From Clostridia bacterium (GTDB lineage: Bacteria; Bacillota; Clostridia; Oscillospirales; Acutalibacteraceae), in assembly GCA_017537245.1 (NCBI GenBank), contig JAFYLD010000010.1:1-57771 (forward strand): a stretch of DNA of 57,771 bases, written 5' to 3'. The translations under genes and the position numbers were made by a program. Positions 50,792 to 57,771 of the stretch are shown here, in pieces. The notes under the pieces are model-generated. The model saw only the letters and a program-made list of their open reading frames with translations. It did no database searches and was not told where the DNA came from. Position 1 is the stretch's first letter. Every line of letters begins with the position of its first letter.

Positions 50792-52288
50792 TTAAAATAA
50801 CATTTCTTCTATATATTTTTCTATAAAAAAGTCGTCGGTCGATAACTCTAACACGTCCGCGTTATTTATATAATGTGTTACTTTGGCTTTTAACGCAGGA
50901 TTAAGCAGCATCATCGCAGCACCGCTAAGCGCCGCGTTACCAATAGAGATTGTCTTTGGTACTAACTCTTTTGGCAAAAGACCTATCTCCCCCGCGTTAT
51001 CAAGATTTAGATAACTACCAAAGCCGCCTGCTATATACACGTTTTTGATATCTTCACAGTTTATTCCTGCAGCATTGATAAGCGTATATATTCCCGCGCA
51101 AATTGCGCTTTTTGAAAGTTGTACCGCCCTAATATCGTTTGGCGTAATTGTAACAGGCGCAGAGATTGTAACGTCCTCTTTAAGATAACCCGTTTTATCA
51201 ACCAGTCCCAATTTTAGCAAGCACGCTACCGCATCTACAATGCCGCTACCACAAATGCCGCAAGGCGATTGGTTATCGATAGTGTGAGCGACAAGCTCGT
51301 CACACTCTATTTCAACGCGGTCTATTGCACCACTCTTGCTAGTCATTCCCATGCTTATGCCAACACCCTCAAAGGCAGGACCCGCGGCGGTAGAACAAAA
51401 ATAAAGTTTTTGATTATGCCACAAAGCCATTTCACCGTTGGTACCAATATCAACAAGCAGCTGCGTGTGCTCACTGCTGCAAATATCACTAGCTAACAAT
51501 GCCGTTACCACGTCCGCGCCAATGAATGCCGCTACGCAATTTGGTAAATAAACGGGCGTTTTATCGTAAAGTGAAGTAAGACCTATATCTTTTGCCGCAA
51601 GCGTTTCGCCAAACAATCTATCGCACAAAAACGGAGCTTTGGCAAATGCCTTTACCGACGTCTTGGTAAGCAGGCTTAACATAACGGTATTACCCGTTAT
51701 TACAACTTCGTCGATATCAAGACTTGATAGGTCGTTTTGCTTGCACGTTTCGCAAACCAAGTCGTCAATTGCGCCACGCACACTTGAGGTTAGCTTATCG
51801 CCGTCCGGCTCAAGCGACGATTCGATTCTAGATATTACGTCTGCGCCCCACAAGGATTGTGGATTGGGCGCATTTTTGCTTGATACAATATTGCCACTAG
51901 CGTCATATAGCCTTGCCGCTATTGTGGTAGTACCTATATCGACCGCAAGCCCCAATTTGTTGAATGCAGGTTTTTTCTCAAACTCTGGGGTGAATCCATC
52001 GTTCATTATTTTGATTTTATTTTGCGCGGCAAAAGGAATCGTTTCTATCACCATGCTATCTTGAACAAGAGTAATACAAGCAAGGTGAATTCCTTGCTCA
52101 ATTTCTTTGTCAGAAAGCAATTCAAGTTCACGTTCGCTATAAGGCAATCGTGGGCTTTTAATTTTTATCTTGCACTTGCCACACTTGCCATGCGAACCAC
52201 ACGGAAAATCCATATTTAAAAGTTGACCTATTTTTACGTCACTTTCGGCAAAAATGATTTTTTCGTCAATCTTTATTTTAACTTTCAT
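50792..52288 (-). CDS. Corrinoid-activating ASKHA protein with 2Fe-2S domain (RACo/RamA-like)
   Basis: 498 residues. N-terminal 2Fe-2S ferredoxin domain with Cys30, Cys36, Cys39 and Cys71, a linker, and a DUF4445-type ASKHA ATPase domain (LAVDIGTTTIAARLYD, DIGTNGEMALW, GICGSGIVDAV, IAGGFGSYLNLDNA). Proteins of this type reduce inactive Co(II) corrinoid to Co(I) at the cost of ATP. The start overlaps the previous gene by 11 nt. Last gene of the four-gene cassette. Confidence 0.9.
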   Translation of the reverse strand: MKVKIKIDEKIIFAESDVKIGQLLNMDFPCGSHGKCGKCKIKIKSPRLPYSERELELLSDKEIEQGIHLACITLVQDSMVIETIPFAAQNKIKIMNDGFTPEFEKKPAFNKLGLAVDIGTTTIAARLYDASGNIVSSKNAPNPQSLWGADVISRIESSLEPDGDKLTSSVRGAIDDLVCETCKQNDLSSLDIDEVVITGNTVMLSLLTKTSVKAFAKAPFLCDRLFGETLAAKDIGLTSLYDKTPVYLPNCVAAFIGADVVTALLASDICSSEHTQLLVDIGTNGEMALWHNQKLYFCSTAAGPAFEGVGISMGMTSKSGAIDRVEIECDELVAHTIDNQSPCGICGSGIVDAVACLLKLGLVDKTGYLKEDVTISAPVTITPNDIRAVQLSKSAICAGIYTLINAAGINCEDIKNVYIAGGFGSYLNLDNAGEIGLLPKELVPKTISIGNAALSGAAMMLLNPALKAKVTHYINNADVLELSTDDFFIEKYIEEMLF

Positions 52289-53288
52289 AATATTTATCTA
52301 CCGCATCAAAAAACGCAGTTATGTTTTCCCACTTTGAGTGAGGTGGTATATCGCAACCTGATGATATTACAAAGTTTTTGTAAGTAGAGCATTTATCAAG
52401 CAGCTCGGTTGTAGCCTTTGTAATAGAATCGACCGTTCCGTTACAAAACTCGCTTGTCGGGTCAACGTTACCCATAGCGATAGTATCATCTGGTATGTAC
52501 TTCATCATTTCGGACATATCAATTGAGTTGCCAAAATGATATGCCGCAGAGCCGGTAGAAAGTATAGAATCTATCATAGCGATAACGTTGTTGCCGCAGT
52601 TGTGATATACAACAATAAAATCATCGTCTTGAACTGCATCTACAATTTGTTTAACGTAAGGCGACGAAAATTCCTCGGCCATATCGGGCGACAAAAGTCC
52701 TGCTACGGGTTCTGCCATAACAACACCATTTGCGCCGGCCGCCTTATATGCCTTGCAATACTCAATTAAAAACTCTGTGCTCTTTTTTAAAACCAGGTGT
52801 ACCATTTCGGGATCGTCGTAGCACCACAAAATCATTTCAGAAACGTCTAGAAGTCTTGCCGCCAAAGAGCATGGACCTATCACGCCCGCAAAAATCGGTC
52901 TGTCGGTAATAAGATCGGTAGCTTTTTTAATAGCGTCAATATAAACGCCGCTTCGCGCCGAACCTACCTCGGGTACTTTTAGCGCCTTAGCGCTGTCCAT
53001 ATCTTCTACAATTTTTCCAATTATGTTTGGAACTTCATTTTCGCTAACGCATATTTGCGAACCAAAACATTCGGCCTCTACCGATAAATCCATAAGGCTA
53101 ACGCTTGCAAGCGAGTTGGTTTTGTCCGCAACCATTTTCATGCCCTTGGCCTGCAAATTTGCATCCGCAGTTATCTCTTTTACTGTGCAACCAATAAGTT
53201 GTACCGACGGAAACGAGAGTATTGGCATAGCTTTTTTAACATTTGAGTTTTTTACGTCTTCAAGCCATTGCTTCATATTAATTTTCAT
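52278..53288 (-). CDS. UroD-family corrinoid methyltransferase, copy 1
   Basis: 336 residues from ATG 53288 (AGGGG 9 nt upstream; the TTG at 53297 is less likely). A TIM-barrel protein of the MtaA/CmuA/UroD group: PILSFPSVQLIGCTV, GPCSLAARLLDVSEM, the His/Cys zinc region YHNCGNN (about 236-242) and the C-terminal SSGCDIPPHSKWEN (about 312-325). The last motif is typical of MtaA-like enzymes that move a methyl group between a corrinoid protein and a thiol or pterin acceptor. Substrate unknown. Confidence 0.85.
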   Translation of the reverse strand: MKINMKQWLEDVKNSNVKKAMPILSFPSVQLIGCTVKEITADANLQAKGMKMVADKTNSLASVSLMDLSVEAECFGSQICVSENEVPNIIGKIVEDMDSAKALKVPEVGSARSGVYIDAIKKATDLITDRPIFAGVIGPCSLAARLLDVSEMILWCYDDPEMVHLVLKKSTEFLIEYCKAYKAAGANGVVMAEPVAGLLSPDMAEEFSSPYVKQIVDAVQDDDFIVVYHNCGNNVIAMIDSILSTGSAAYHFGNSIDMSEMMKYIPDDTIAMGNVDPTSEFCNGTVDSITKATTELLDKCSTYKNFVISSGCDIPPHSKWENITAFFDAVDKYYES

Positions 53289-53305
53289 TATAAGCAACCC
53301 CTACA

Positions 53306-53941
53306 TTATGCACCTTGACAAAGTTTTACCGCCATCTCGGCAGCGCTTGCTGAATCAACAGAATAACAGTCGGCGCCAATTTCTTTACAAAAATCTTCGG
53401 TTACGGGCGCGCCGCCTACCATTATCTTAACCTTGTCGCGAATACCTGCAGTTTCGGCAGCCTTTACCACGTCGCCCATAACCGGCATTGTGCTGGTGAG
53501 TAGTGCCGAACAACAAATGATAGCGCAGTTTTCGTTTATCGCGGTGGTTACAAAGACATCTGCGGGCACGTTTGTACCAAGGTCGATAACCTCAAAACCC
53601 TTTGCCTCGAGCATCATTTTAACAAGGTTTTTACCTATATCGTGCAAATCGCCAAAAACAGTACCGATTACAGCCTTTCCAAGTGATTGAGCATTATCGC
53701 CGGCAAGATATGGTTTTAACAAATCGGCGCCTTGCTTCATTGCGCGCGCGGCGATCATAACCTGAGGCACGAAGATTTCGTTGTTTTTAAACTTTTGACC
53801 GATAATATCCATACCGCACATAAGACCGTCTTTTAATATTTCTTCAGCAGCAATTCCCGCGTCAAGCGCCTGTTGAACCAATTCTTTTACACCCTTTGCG
53901 TTACCTGCTTGTAATTGGGTTGATATTTCTTGTAGTGACAT
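53306..53941 (-). CDS. Corrinoid (cobalamin-binding) methyl-carrier protein
   Basis: 211 residues, MtaC/MtbC-like. N-terminal helical cap (about 1-85) and B12-binding Rossmann domain with GDLHDIGKNLV (Asp98, His100 as the likely cobalt ligand, Gly103), and the later S-x-L (CSALLTS) and GG (MVGGAPV) signatures. It carries the methyl group between the two UroD-type enzymes. AAGGAG precedes the ATG. 17 nt after copy 2 of the methyltransferase. Confidence 0.93.
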   Translation of the reverse strand: MSLQEISTQLQAGNAKGVKELVQQALDAGIAAEEILKDGLMCGMDIIGQKFKNNEIFVPQVMIAARAMKQGADLLKPYLAGDNAQSLGKAVIGTVFGDLHDIGKNLVKMMLEAKGFEVIDLGTNVPADVFVTTAINENCAIICCSALLTSTMPVMGDVVKAAETAGIRDKVKIMVGGAPVTEDFCKEIGADCYSVDSASAAEMAVKLCQGA

Positions 53942-53958
53942 ATTTTTTCTCCTTAATA

Positions 53959-55014
53959 TTAAAATCCTGCGTGAATCATACTAGCAGGCACGTTTAGCTC
54001 GATTGCTCTTTGGCAAGCCTTGTGCGAAAGGAATAAAATCTTCTTGCCGCAAGAGAGCACGTCGTTTAGCACCTTGTCAACGTCATTAAGATGTGGTTGT
54101 GACAAATTAACCGCCGTAGCCTTTGTGTTGGCGGCAACTATACCAATAAAGTGGTCGCCCTTTCCACAGTAGTGCACCAAACCGCCGTTATAGTAGTCGA
54201 GCAACTTTTGGTCGTAAGGCAATACAAACTCGCTATATTGCTCGGGCGAAAGATTAATAGAACTATCGTTACGAACACAAACGCCACCGCGCATAAACCA
54301 GCCCCAGTGAACATTAAGATCAGGCTTGTTTGGATACAACTTGAACCAACGATCCAAAAGAGTGATTTGCGTATTGGTTATTAAATCTAGTGTTGCGTGA
54401 ACAAGATCGGGGTCGTCATATAGTTCGTAGAACATTTCGCCGCCCCACAATAGCTCGGCAGTATCAATAGGTCCTTGAGTATCGGGATGATACATAACAA
54501 CGTATTTTGAAATGTTTGGATAGTCTTTGAAAATTTCTAAACACATTTCGCCAAAAGCAAATACTTTTTCGCCAAGAGCGGCAGTAACGTCGGGCATACC
54601 TTTTTCTACCATTTCGCGTATAACGTCGGTATCATTAAACGCCAGCGTGGTCGGAAGTGTGTTTTGCTCACGTGGCATTTCAAAAAACTTTGCGCCAAAA
54701 AGTGACGACATTATACCCGTGCCGTAGTTTGCGCGCATGCATAATCCCTTTTGCTCTGTGCTAAGCGCATAAGACACGTCGGCAAGTTGCATATCGAGCA
54801 TAAGCTCGTAATCATTTAGCGCATCATTTATATGTATATCTTTAATTTCTATCGATGGTTGAGAGATTATTTTGCGTTTTGGACGAAAAACAATGCCATT
54901 AAACTTGTTGTCCCAAAAATCTTGCCACTGACTCAAAAAGTCGTCCTCCACCCATGGAATGATACGATTTTCGATATCGTTTAGCAAATCTAGCGTATAT
55001 TGTGATAATTTCAT
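53959..55014 (-). CDS. UroD-family methyltransferase, copy 2 (probable substrate:corrinoid enzyme)
   Basis: 351 residues from ATG 55014 (AGGAG 8 nt upstream; a TTG at 55020 is rejected). UroD-like barrel with HYCGKGDHFI (about 276-285) and aromatic residues (HWGWFMRGG) in the likely active site. It differs strongly from copy 1. As the first gene beside the corrinoid protein it may take the methyl group from the growth substrate, but no known substrate class (methanol, methylamines, aryl ethers) could be matched. First gene of the cassette. Confidence 0.8.
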   Translation of the reverse strand: MKLSQYTLDLLNDIENRIIPWVEDDFLSQWQDFWDNKFNGIVFRPKRKIISQPSIEIKDIHINDALNDYELMLDMQLADVSYALSTEQKGLCMRANYGTGIMSSLFGAKFFEMPREQNTLPTTLAFNDTDVIREMVEKGMPDVTAALGEKVFAFGEMCLEIFKDYPNISKYVVMYHPDTQGPIDTAELLWGGEMFYELYDDPDLVHATLDLITNTQITLLDRWFKLYPNKPDLNVHWGWFMRGGVCVRNDSSINLSPEQYSEFVLPYDQKLLDYYNGGLVHYCGKGDHFIGIVAANTKATAVNLSQPHLNDVDKVLNDVLSCGKKILFLSHKACQRAIELNVPASMIHAGF

Positions 55015-55032
55015 ACGCAAATCTCCTTTTAA

Positions 55033-55061
55033 TTGATTTTTTTGATTATCTGTATTATACT
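55033..55061 (+). promoter_or_regulatory. Overlapping divergent promoters of the AraC gene and the corrinoid operon
   Basis: Plus strand: TTGATT (55033-55038), 17-nt spacer, TATACT (55056-55061), for the AraC gene. Minus strand: TATAAT (55054-55059) on almost the same bases, but with no good -35 box at the right distance. The operon promoter therefore looks activator-dependent, and RNA polymerase cannot sit on both at once. Confidence 0.65.
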
Positions 55062-55144
55062 ATGAATTGTAAAGTTTGTCTTTGCGATTTTGTGTATATT
55101 TTTTTGCGTTTTGTGCATATTTAATTTATTTTAAGGTGATAAAA

Positions 55145-55996
55145 ATGAAAATTATCGATCGTTTTAGCAATTTTGCAGAGTTGCACGGCGATTTTTCAGT
55201 AGATTATCGTTACACAAGCGGCGCTACAAAGGGTCCTTTCCACTTGCACGATGCCTATGAAATAGTATTTGCTTTATCAAACGACGTCGAAATTACCGTT
55301 AATAACGAAACGTTCCCCGTTCCATTTGGCTCTATTTTAATTTTTAACGCCATGGACCTGCATCAAATTCGTTATACAGGCAACGACGCATACAAGCGAT
55401 TTGTCGTTTGGTTTAAGCATGACTTTTTAAACTCGCTAGAAAGCATGCGAGATAAATTGTTGCGTTGTTTCTTTATTCGTAATTTTGAAAAATCGAATAT
55501 GCTAATCCCAAACAAAGAACAGTTTGACTTCTTTCTTGATGCGTTCAACTCATTAAAGGCATATTCCACAAATCCATCCACAACGCCGCTAAAACTAAAA
55601 TTGGGCGAAATTCTATTTGCAATAAACGAAATGGTCGCTAGCGCGCACACGTTATCACCATCAACCAAAAAGGCGCATCTTGTTTCGGTTTATAACGCAA
55701 TGCAATACATTCACGAAAAATACTCCGACGATATAGACCAAGACAAGCTCGCCAAAATAGCAGGCTGCACCAAAAGAACGCTGTGCGCCAACTTTAAGAC
55801 TTTAACCGGTATGTCAACGGGACAGTACATTTTGCACTGCCGAATAAACGCTGCAAAATCTTATTTAGTGCAAGGGCTTTCGGTATCGGAGGTTTGCTAT
55901 AAAACGGGCTTTGCTAATTTTAGCAACTTTTCAAGAACTTTTTACAACCACACGGGAATCAGTCCCAAGCAGTACGCAATGAAACACCGAGTTTGA
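55145..55996 (+). CDS. AraC family transcription regulator
   Basis: 283 residues from ATG 55145 (AAGGTGAT just upstream; the longer frame to 55076 is upstream of it without Shine-Dalgarno). N-terminal cupin-like sensor domain (about 15-120, GPFHLHDAYEIVFAL) and two C-terminal helix-turn-helix motifs (about 190-280, IAGCTKRTLCANFKTLTG and VCYKTGFANFSNFSRTF). It is divergent from the corrinoid cassette and shares its promoter region, so it most likely activates the cassette in response to the methylated substrate or a product. Confidence 0.92.
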   Translation: MKIIDRFSNFAELHGDFSVDYRYTSGATKGPFHLHDAYEIVFALSNDVEITVNNETFPVPFGSILIFNAMDLHQIRYTGNDAYKRFVVWFKHDFLNSLESMRDKLLRCFFIRNFEKSNMLIPNKEQFDFFLDAFNSLKAYSTNPSTTPLKLKLGEILFAINEMVASAHTLSPSTKKAHLVSVYNAMQYIHEKYSDDIDQDKLAKIAGCTKRTLCANFKTLTGMSTGQYILHCRINAAKSYLVQGLSVSEVCYKTGFANFSNFSRTFYNHTGISPKQYAMKHRV

Positions 55997-56006
55997 GAAT
56001 TGTTGC

Positions 56007-56035
56007 TTGAAAAATTGCTTTTAAAATGATAAAAT
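56007..56035 (+). promoter_or_regulatory. Promoter of the lipoprotein / HIT genes
   Basis: TTGAAA (56007-56012), 17-nt spacer, TAAAAT (56030-56035), 27 nt before ATG 56063 with AGGAGG between. Confidence 0.7.
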
Positions 56036-56062
56036 AAGGTAAAAGATTTAGGAGGTTTTAAT

Positions 56063-56473
56063 ATGATGAAAAAATTCACAAAATGCTTTTCTGTTTTGCT
56101 TTGTGTTTTATTGCTTTGTCTTACTTTCGCTTCCTGCTTAGAAAAAGAACCAACCCCAAAAGAAGAGTTTGTATATAAACTTGAAGATTTTGAATATTAT
56201 ACAAATAAATTCAAAAAAGAGATAAATGTAGGAGAGATAAAAGATTCGGACGATGCTATTGCAAAAGCTGACAAACTTTTTGTGGAAACTTACGGCGAAG
56301 AAAATATGGAACGCAAAAAACCTTACCAAGCATTTTTTGACGAAGAAAACGAAAGTTGGTATGTGAGAGGAACCTTACAACAACCACTTTTTGGCGGTAG
56401 GCGTGTGGGCGGCGTTCCACACGTAATCTTTGATTTCGATGGCAACGTTCTCGCCCTTTGGCACGACAAATAA
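56063..56473 (+). CDS. Lipoprotein with NTF2-fold immunity-like domain
   Basis: 136 residues. Lipoprotein signal peptide with lipobox FASC (Cys about 25). The mature part reads DAIAKADKLFVETYGEE, KPYQAFFDEENESWYVRGTL, GGVPHVIFDFDGNVLALWHDK, which is the pattern of the NTF2-fold immunity proteins (Imm-NTF2 type). No toxin gene is next to it, so it may be an orphan or serve another role. The HIT gene follows after 25 nt. Confidence 0.7.
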   Translation: MMKKFTKCFSVLLCVLLLCLTFASCLEKEPTPKEEFVYKLEDFEYYTNKFKKEINVGEIKDSDDAIAKADKLFVETYGEENMERKKPYQAFFDEENESWYVRGTLQQPLFGGRRVGGVPHVIFDFDGNVLALWHDK

Positions 56474-56498
56474 TTTATTTATATAAGGAGTTTTATTT

Positions 56499-56918
56499 AT
56501 GAAAGACCAAAATTGCGCATATTGTATGGGTGGAGAATTGCTTGATAAATTCGGTATTTATATTTGCAATTTGTCGGTAAGTCAGCTTATTCTTTTTAAA
56601 GAACAGACAAAGCCCGGCCGTGTTATCGTGGCTTACAAAGACCACGTTAGCGAAATCGTTAATATAAGCGTTGAAGAGCGCAACGCGTTTATGGCAGACG
56701 TTTGTCGCGCGGCAAATGCCGTTCACAAGGCGTTTAACCCCGACAAGGTAAACTATGGCGCTTACGGCGATACAGGTTGCCACCTACACATGCACATTGT
56801 ACCAAAGTACAACGGCGGTGACGAATGGGGCGGCGTGTTCCAGATGAACCCGGGCAAAACTTATTTAACCGATGCAGAATATGCAGAAATGATTGAAAAG
56901 ATTAAAGCAAATTTATAA
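56499..56918 (+). CDS. HIT family nucleotide-binding protein
   Basis: 139 residues. The histidine triad is HLHMH (His95, His97, His99) followed by IVPKY, and N-terminal CAYC (Cys6, Cys9) may bind zinc with residues further on. Such proteins are nucleotide hydrolases or transferases (Hint/Ap4A-type); the substrate is not known. AAGGAG precedes the ATG. Confidence 0.92.
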   Translation: MKDQNCAYCMGGELLDKFGIYICNLSVSQLILFKEQTKPGRVIVAYKDHVSEIVNISVEERNAFMADVCRAANAVHKAFNPDKVNYGAYGDTGCHLHMHIVPKYNGGDEWGGVFQMNPGKTYLTDAEYAEMIEKIKANL

Positions 56919-56922
56919 AATT

Positions 56923-56955
56923 AAAAAGCACCGAGTAATCGGTGCTTTTTTCTTT
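56923..56955. terminator. Bidirectional terminator between the HIT gene and azlD
   Basis: GCACCGA (56928-56934), loop GTAA, TCGGTGC (56939-56945), flanked by A and T runs. Confidence 0.85.
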
Positions 56956-57266
56956 TAGATAAATAATTCTACAATAAACACTACCGCGCAAGCAATAGTC
57001 GCTACAATCGGTAGTCCGCCGCCGGCATAGGCTACAACCATTGCCACGGCAAATGCAGCGCCCGCCGACCAAACACTCTCGGTCGCGCCAAGTATTGCGG
57101 GAAAGGTCATAACCGCTAGGGTTACGAAAGGAACGTAATAAAGAAAAGATTTAAAGAACTTGTTGGTTATCTTTTTCTTTATAAGCGCTAGTGGCAACAT
57201 TCTTATAAGATAGGTCACTACCGCCATTGTAAATATGTAAAGGGCTATATTATTCATTAGCGTCAT
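56955..57266 (-). CDS. azlD: AzlD-type branched-chain amino acid exporter subunit
   Basis: 103 residues with about four hydrophobic segments; small partner of AzlC in the branched-chain amino acid (and azaleucine) exporter. Signature TYLIRMLPLALIKKKI and YYVPFVTLAVMTFPAIL. Overlaps the azlC end by 17 nt. Confidence 0.88.
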   Translation of the reverse strand: MTLMNNIALYIFTMAVVTYLIRMLPLALIKKKITNKFFKSFLYYVPFVTLAVMTFPAILGATESVWSAGAAFAVAMVVAYAGGGLPIVATIACAVVFIVELFI

Positions 57267-57771
57267 CCTCCTCTTCTACGGGGAAGAAATATGCCGCGAC
57301 GCTAGCGATAACAATTGTCAAAATTATTACCCTATAACCCGACGGAATTTCTTTTAAAAGTGGGGTTACGGCAAAACCAAGGCTTAAAAGCATAGATACC
57401 AATACAATGCCTAAAAGCACCTTGTTTTCTTTTGCGGGTGGTACGATTATTGCAATAAACATACCGTAAAGCGCCACGCCCAACGCGCTAAGTACGCTAT
57501 CGGGCAATAACTCGCCCGATATACAACCAAGCGCTGTGCCACCTACCCAACCTGGCCACGCGGCCGAAATCAGACCATAGCAATATGCGGGCGGTACGTT
57601 TCGGTGCACGTAGGCGCTAGACACGCCAAAAACCTCATCGGTAACACCAAATGAAATTAAATAGCGGTGATACCATTTCATATTTGTGTCAAATCGTTGA
57701 GAAAGCGACGATGACATTAGGCAATATCGCAAGTTAATAACAAGTTGTGTCAGTATCATTGCTAGGTATCC
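57250..57771 (-). CDS. azlC: AzlC family transporter subunit, N-terminus cut by the window end
   Basis: At least 173 residues visible; the frame is open through the last base (57771), so roughly 60 N-terminal residues are missing. Family motifs: NLRYCLMSSSLSQ, FGVTDEVFGVS, YCYGLISAAWPGWVGGTALG. Large subunit of the AzlCD branched-chain amino acid exporter. An internal ATG at 57759 is not the true start. Confidence 0.9.
   Translation of the reverse strand, partial: GYLAMILTQLVINLRYCLMSSSLSQRFDTNMKWYHRYLISFGVTDEVFGVSSAYVHRNVPPAYCYGLISAAWPGWVGGTALGCISGELLPDSVLSALGVALYGMFIAIIVPPAKENKVLLGIVLVSMLLSLGFAVTPLLKEIPSGYRVIILTIVIASVAAYFFPVEEEDDANE

Overview
The window is a moderately AT-rich stretch of a low-GC Gram-positive chromosome, most likely an uncultured gut-type member of the Clostridia (Oscillospiraceae-like). 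The basis is the Firmicutes gene orders (obgE / rplU-prp-rpmA; rpsJ through rplQ with secY-adk-map-KOW-infA), an L27 with a Prp-cleaved leader, zinc-type S14 and adenylate kinase, a T-box before asnS, RicT (YaaT), strong GGAGG ribosome binding sites and sigma-A promoters with 17-bp spacers. The species cannot be fixed from the sequence alone.

Layout. 1-480: a four-gene tRNA operon (Val-Asp-Phe-Gly, minus strand). 480-5700: dapF-yerC-methyltransferase-hslO, a 275-bp element with terminal inverted repeats, a zinc-ribbon membrane protein and yifB. 5700-8490: an AI-2E-type permease and a HlyC/CNNM-type protein, preceded by a leader with a short acidic ORF and an intrinsic terminator. 8490-14660: two DUF4838 paralogues divergent from a GH94-like phosphorylase. 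14660-17480: a T-box leader controlling asnS-asnA. 17480-24250: a lipoprotein, a P-loop protein, RNase P RNA, lgt, two DUF4190-type membrane proteins, a small protein, serS and a class B sortase. 24290-27980: a lipoprotein tyrosine phosphatase and a large secreted protein ending in an SPATG sorting signal, a likely sortase substrate.

28200-44170 is the S10/spc/alpha ribosomal superoperon (minus strand, 31 genes from rpsJ to rplQ, including secY, adk, map, infA and rpoA), driven by one strong promoter and a 278-nt multi-stem leader. 44330-47710 holds mrnC, obgE, a DUF2007-like gene and rpmA-prp-rplU. 47810-50780 holds trpS-holB-ricT and a 2[4Fe-4S] ferredoxin. 50790-56000 is a corrinoid methyltransferase cassette (corrinoid activator, two UroD-type methyltransferases, corrinoid protein) opposite an AraC regulator. 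The end carries an NTF2-immunity-like lipoprotein, a HIT protein and azlD-azlC, the last cut by the window edge.

The main signals beyond routine annotation are: the acidic leader ORF whose stop codon sits at the edge of a terminator stem upstream of the HlyC/CNNM gene; the TIR-bounded element at 3313-3587; a three-copy palindromic repeat, one copy of which supplies the Shine-Dalgarno of mrnC; the structured S10-operon leader; and the corrinoid cassette with overlapping divergent promoters. No CRISPR array, prophage, rRNA gene or intact transposase was seen. Gene-free stretches longer than 300 bases are 1-478 (tRNAs), 3227-3585 (promoter, terminator, repeat element), 14659-15072 (T-box, repeat), 27975-28377 (promoter, terminator) and 43859-44381 (S10 leader, promoter, AT-rich spacer, terminator).
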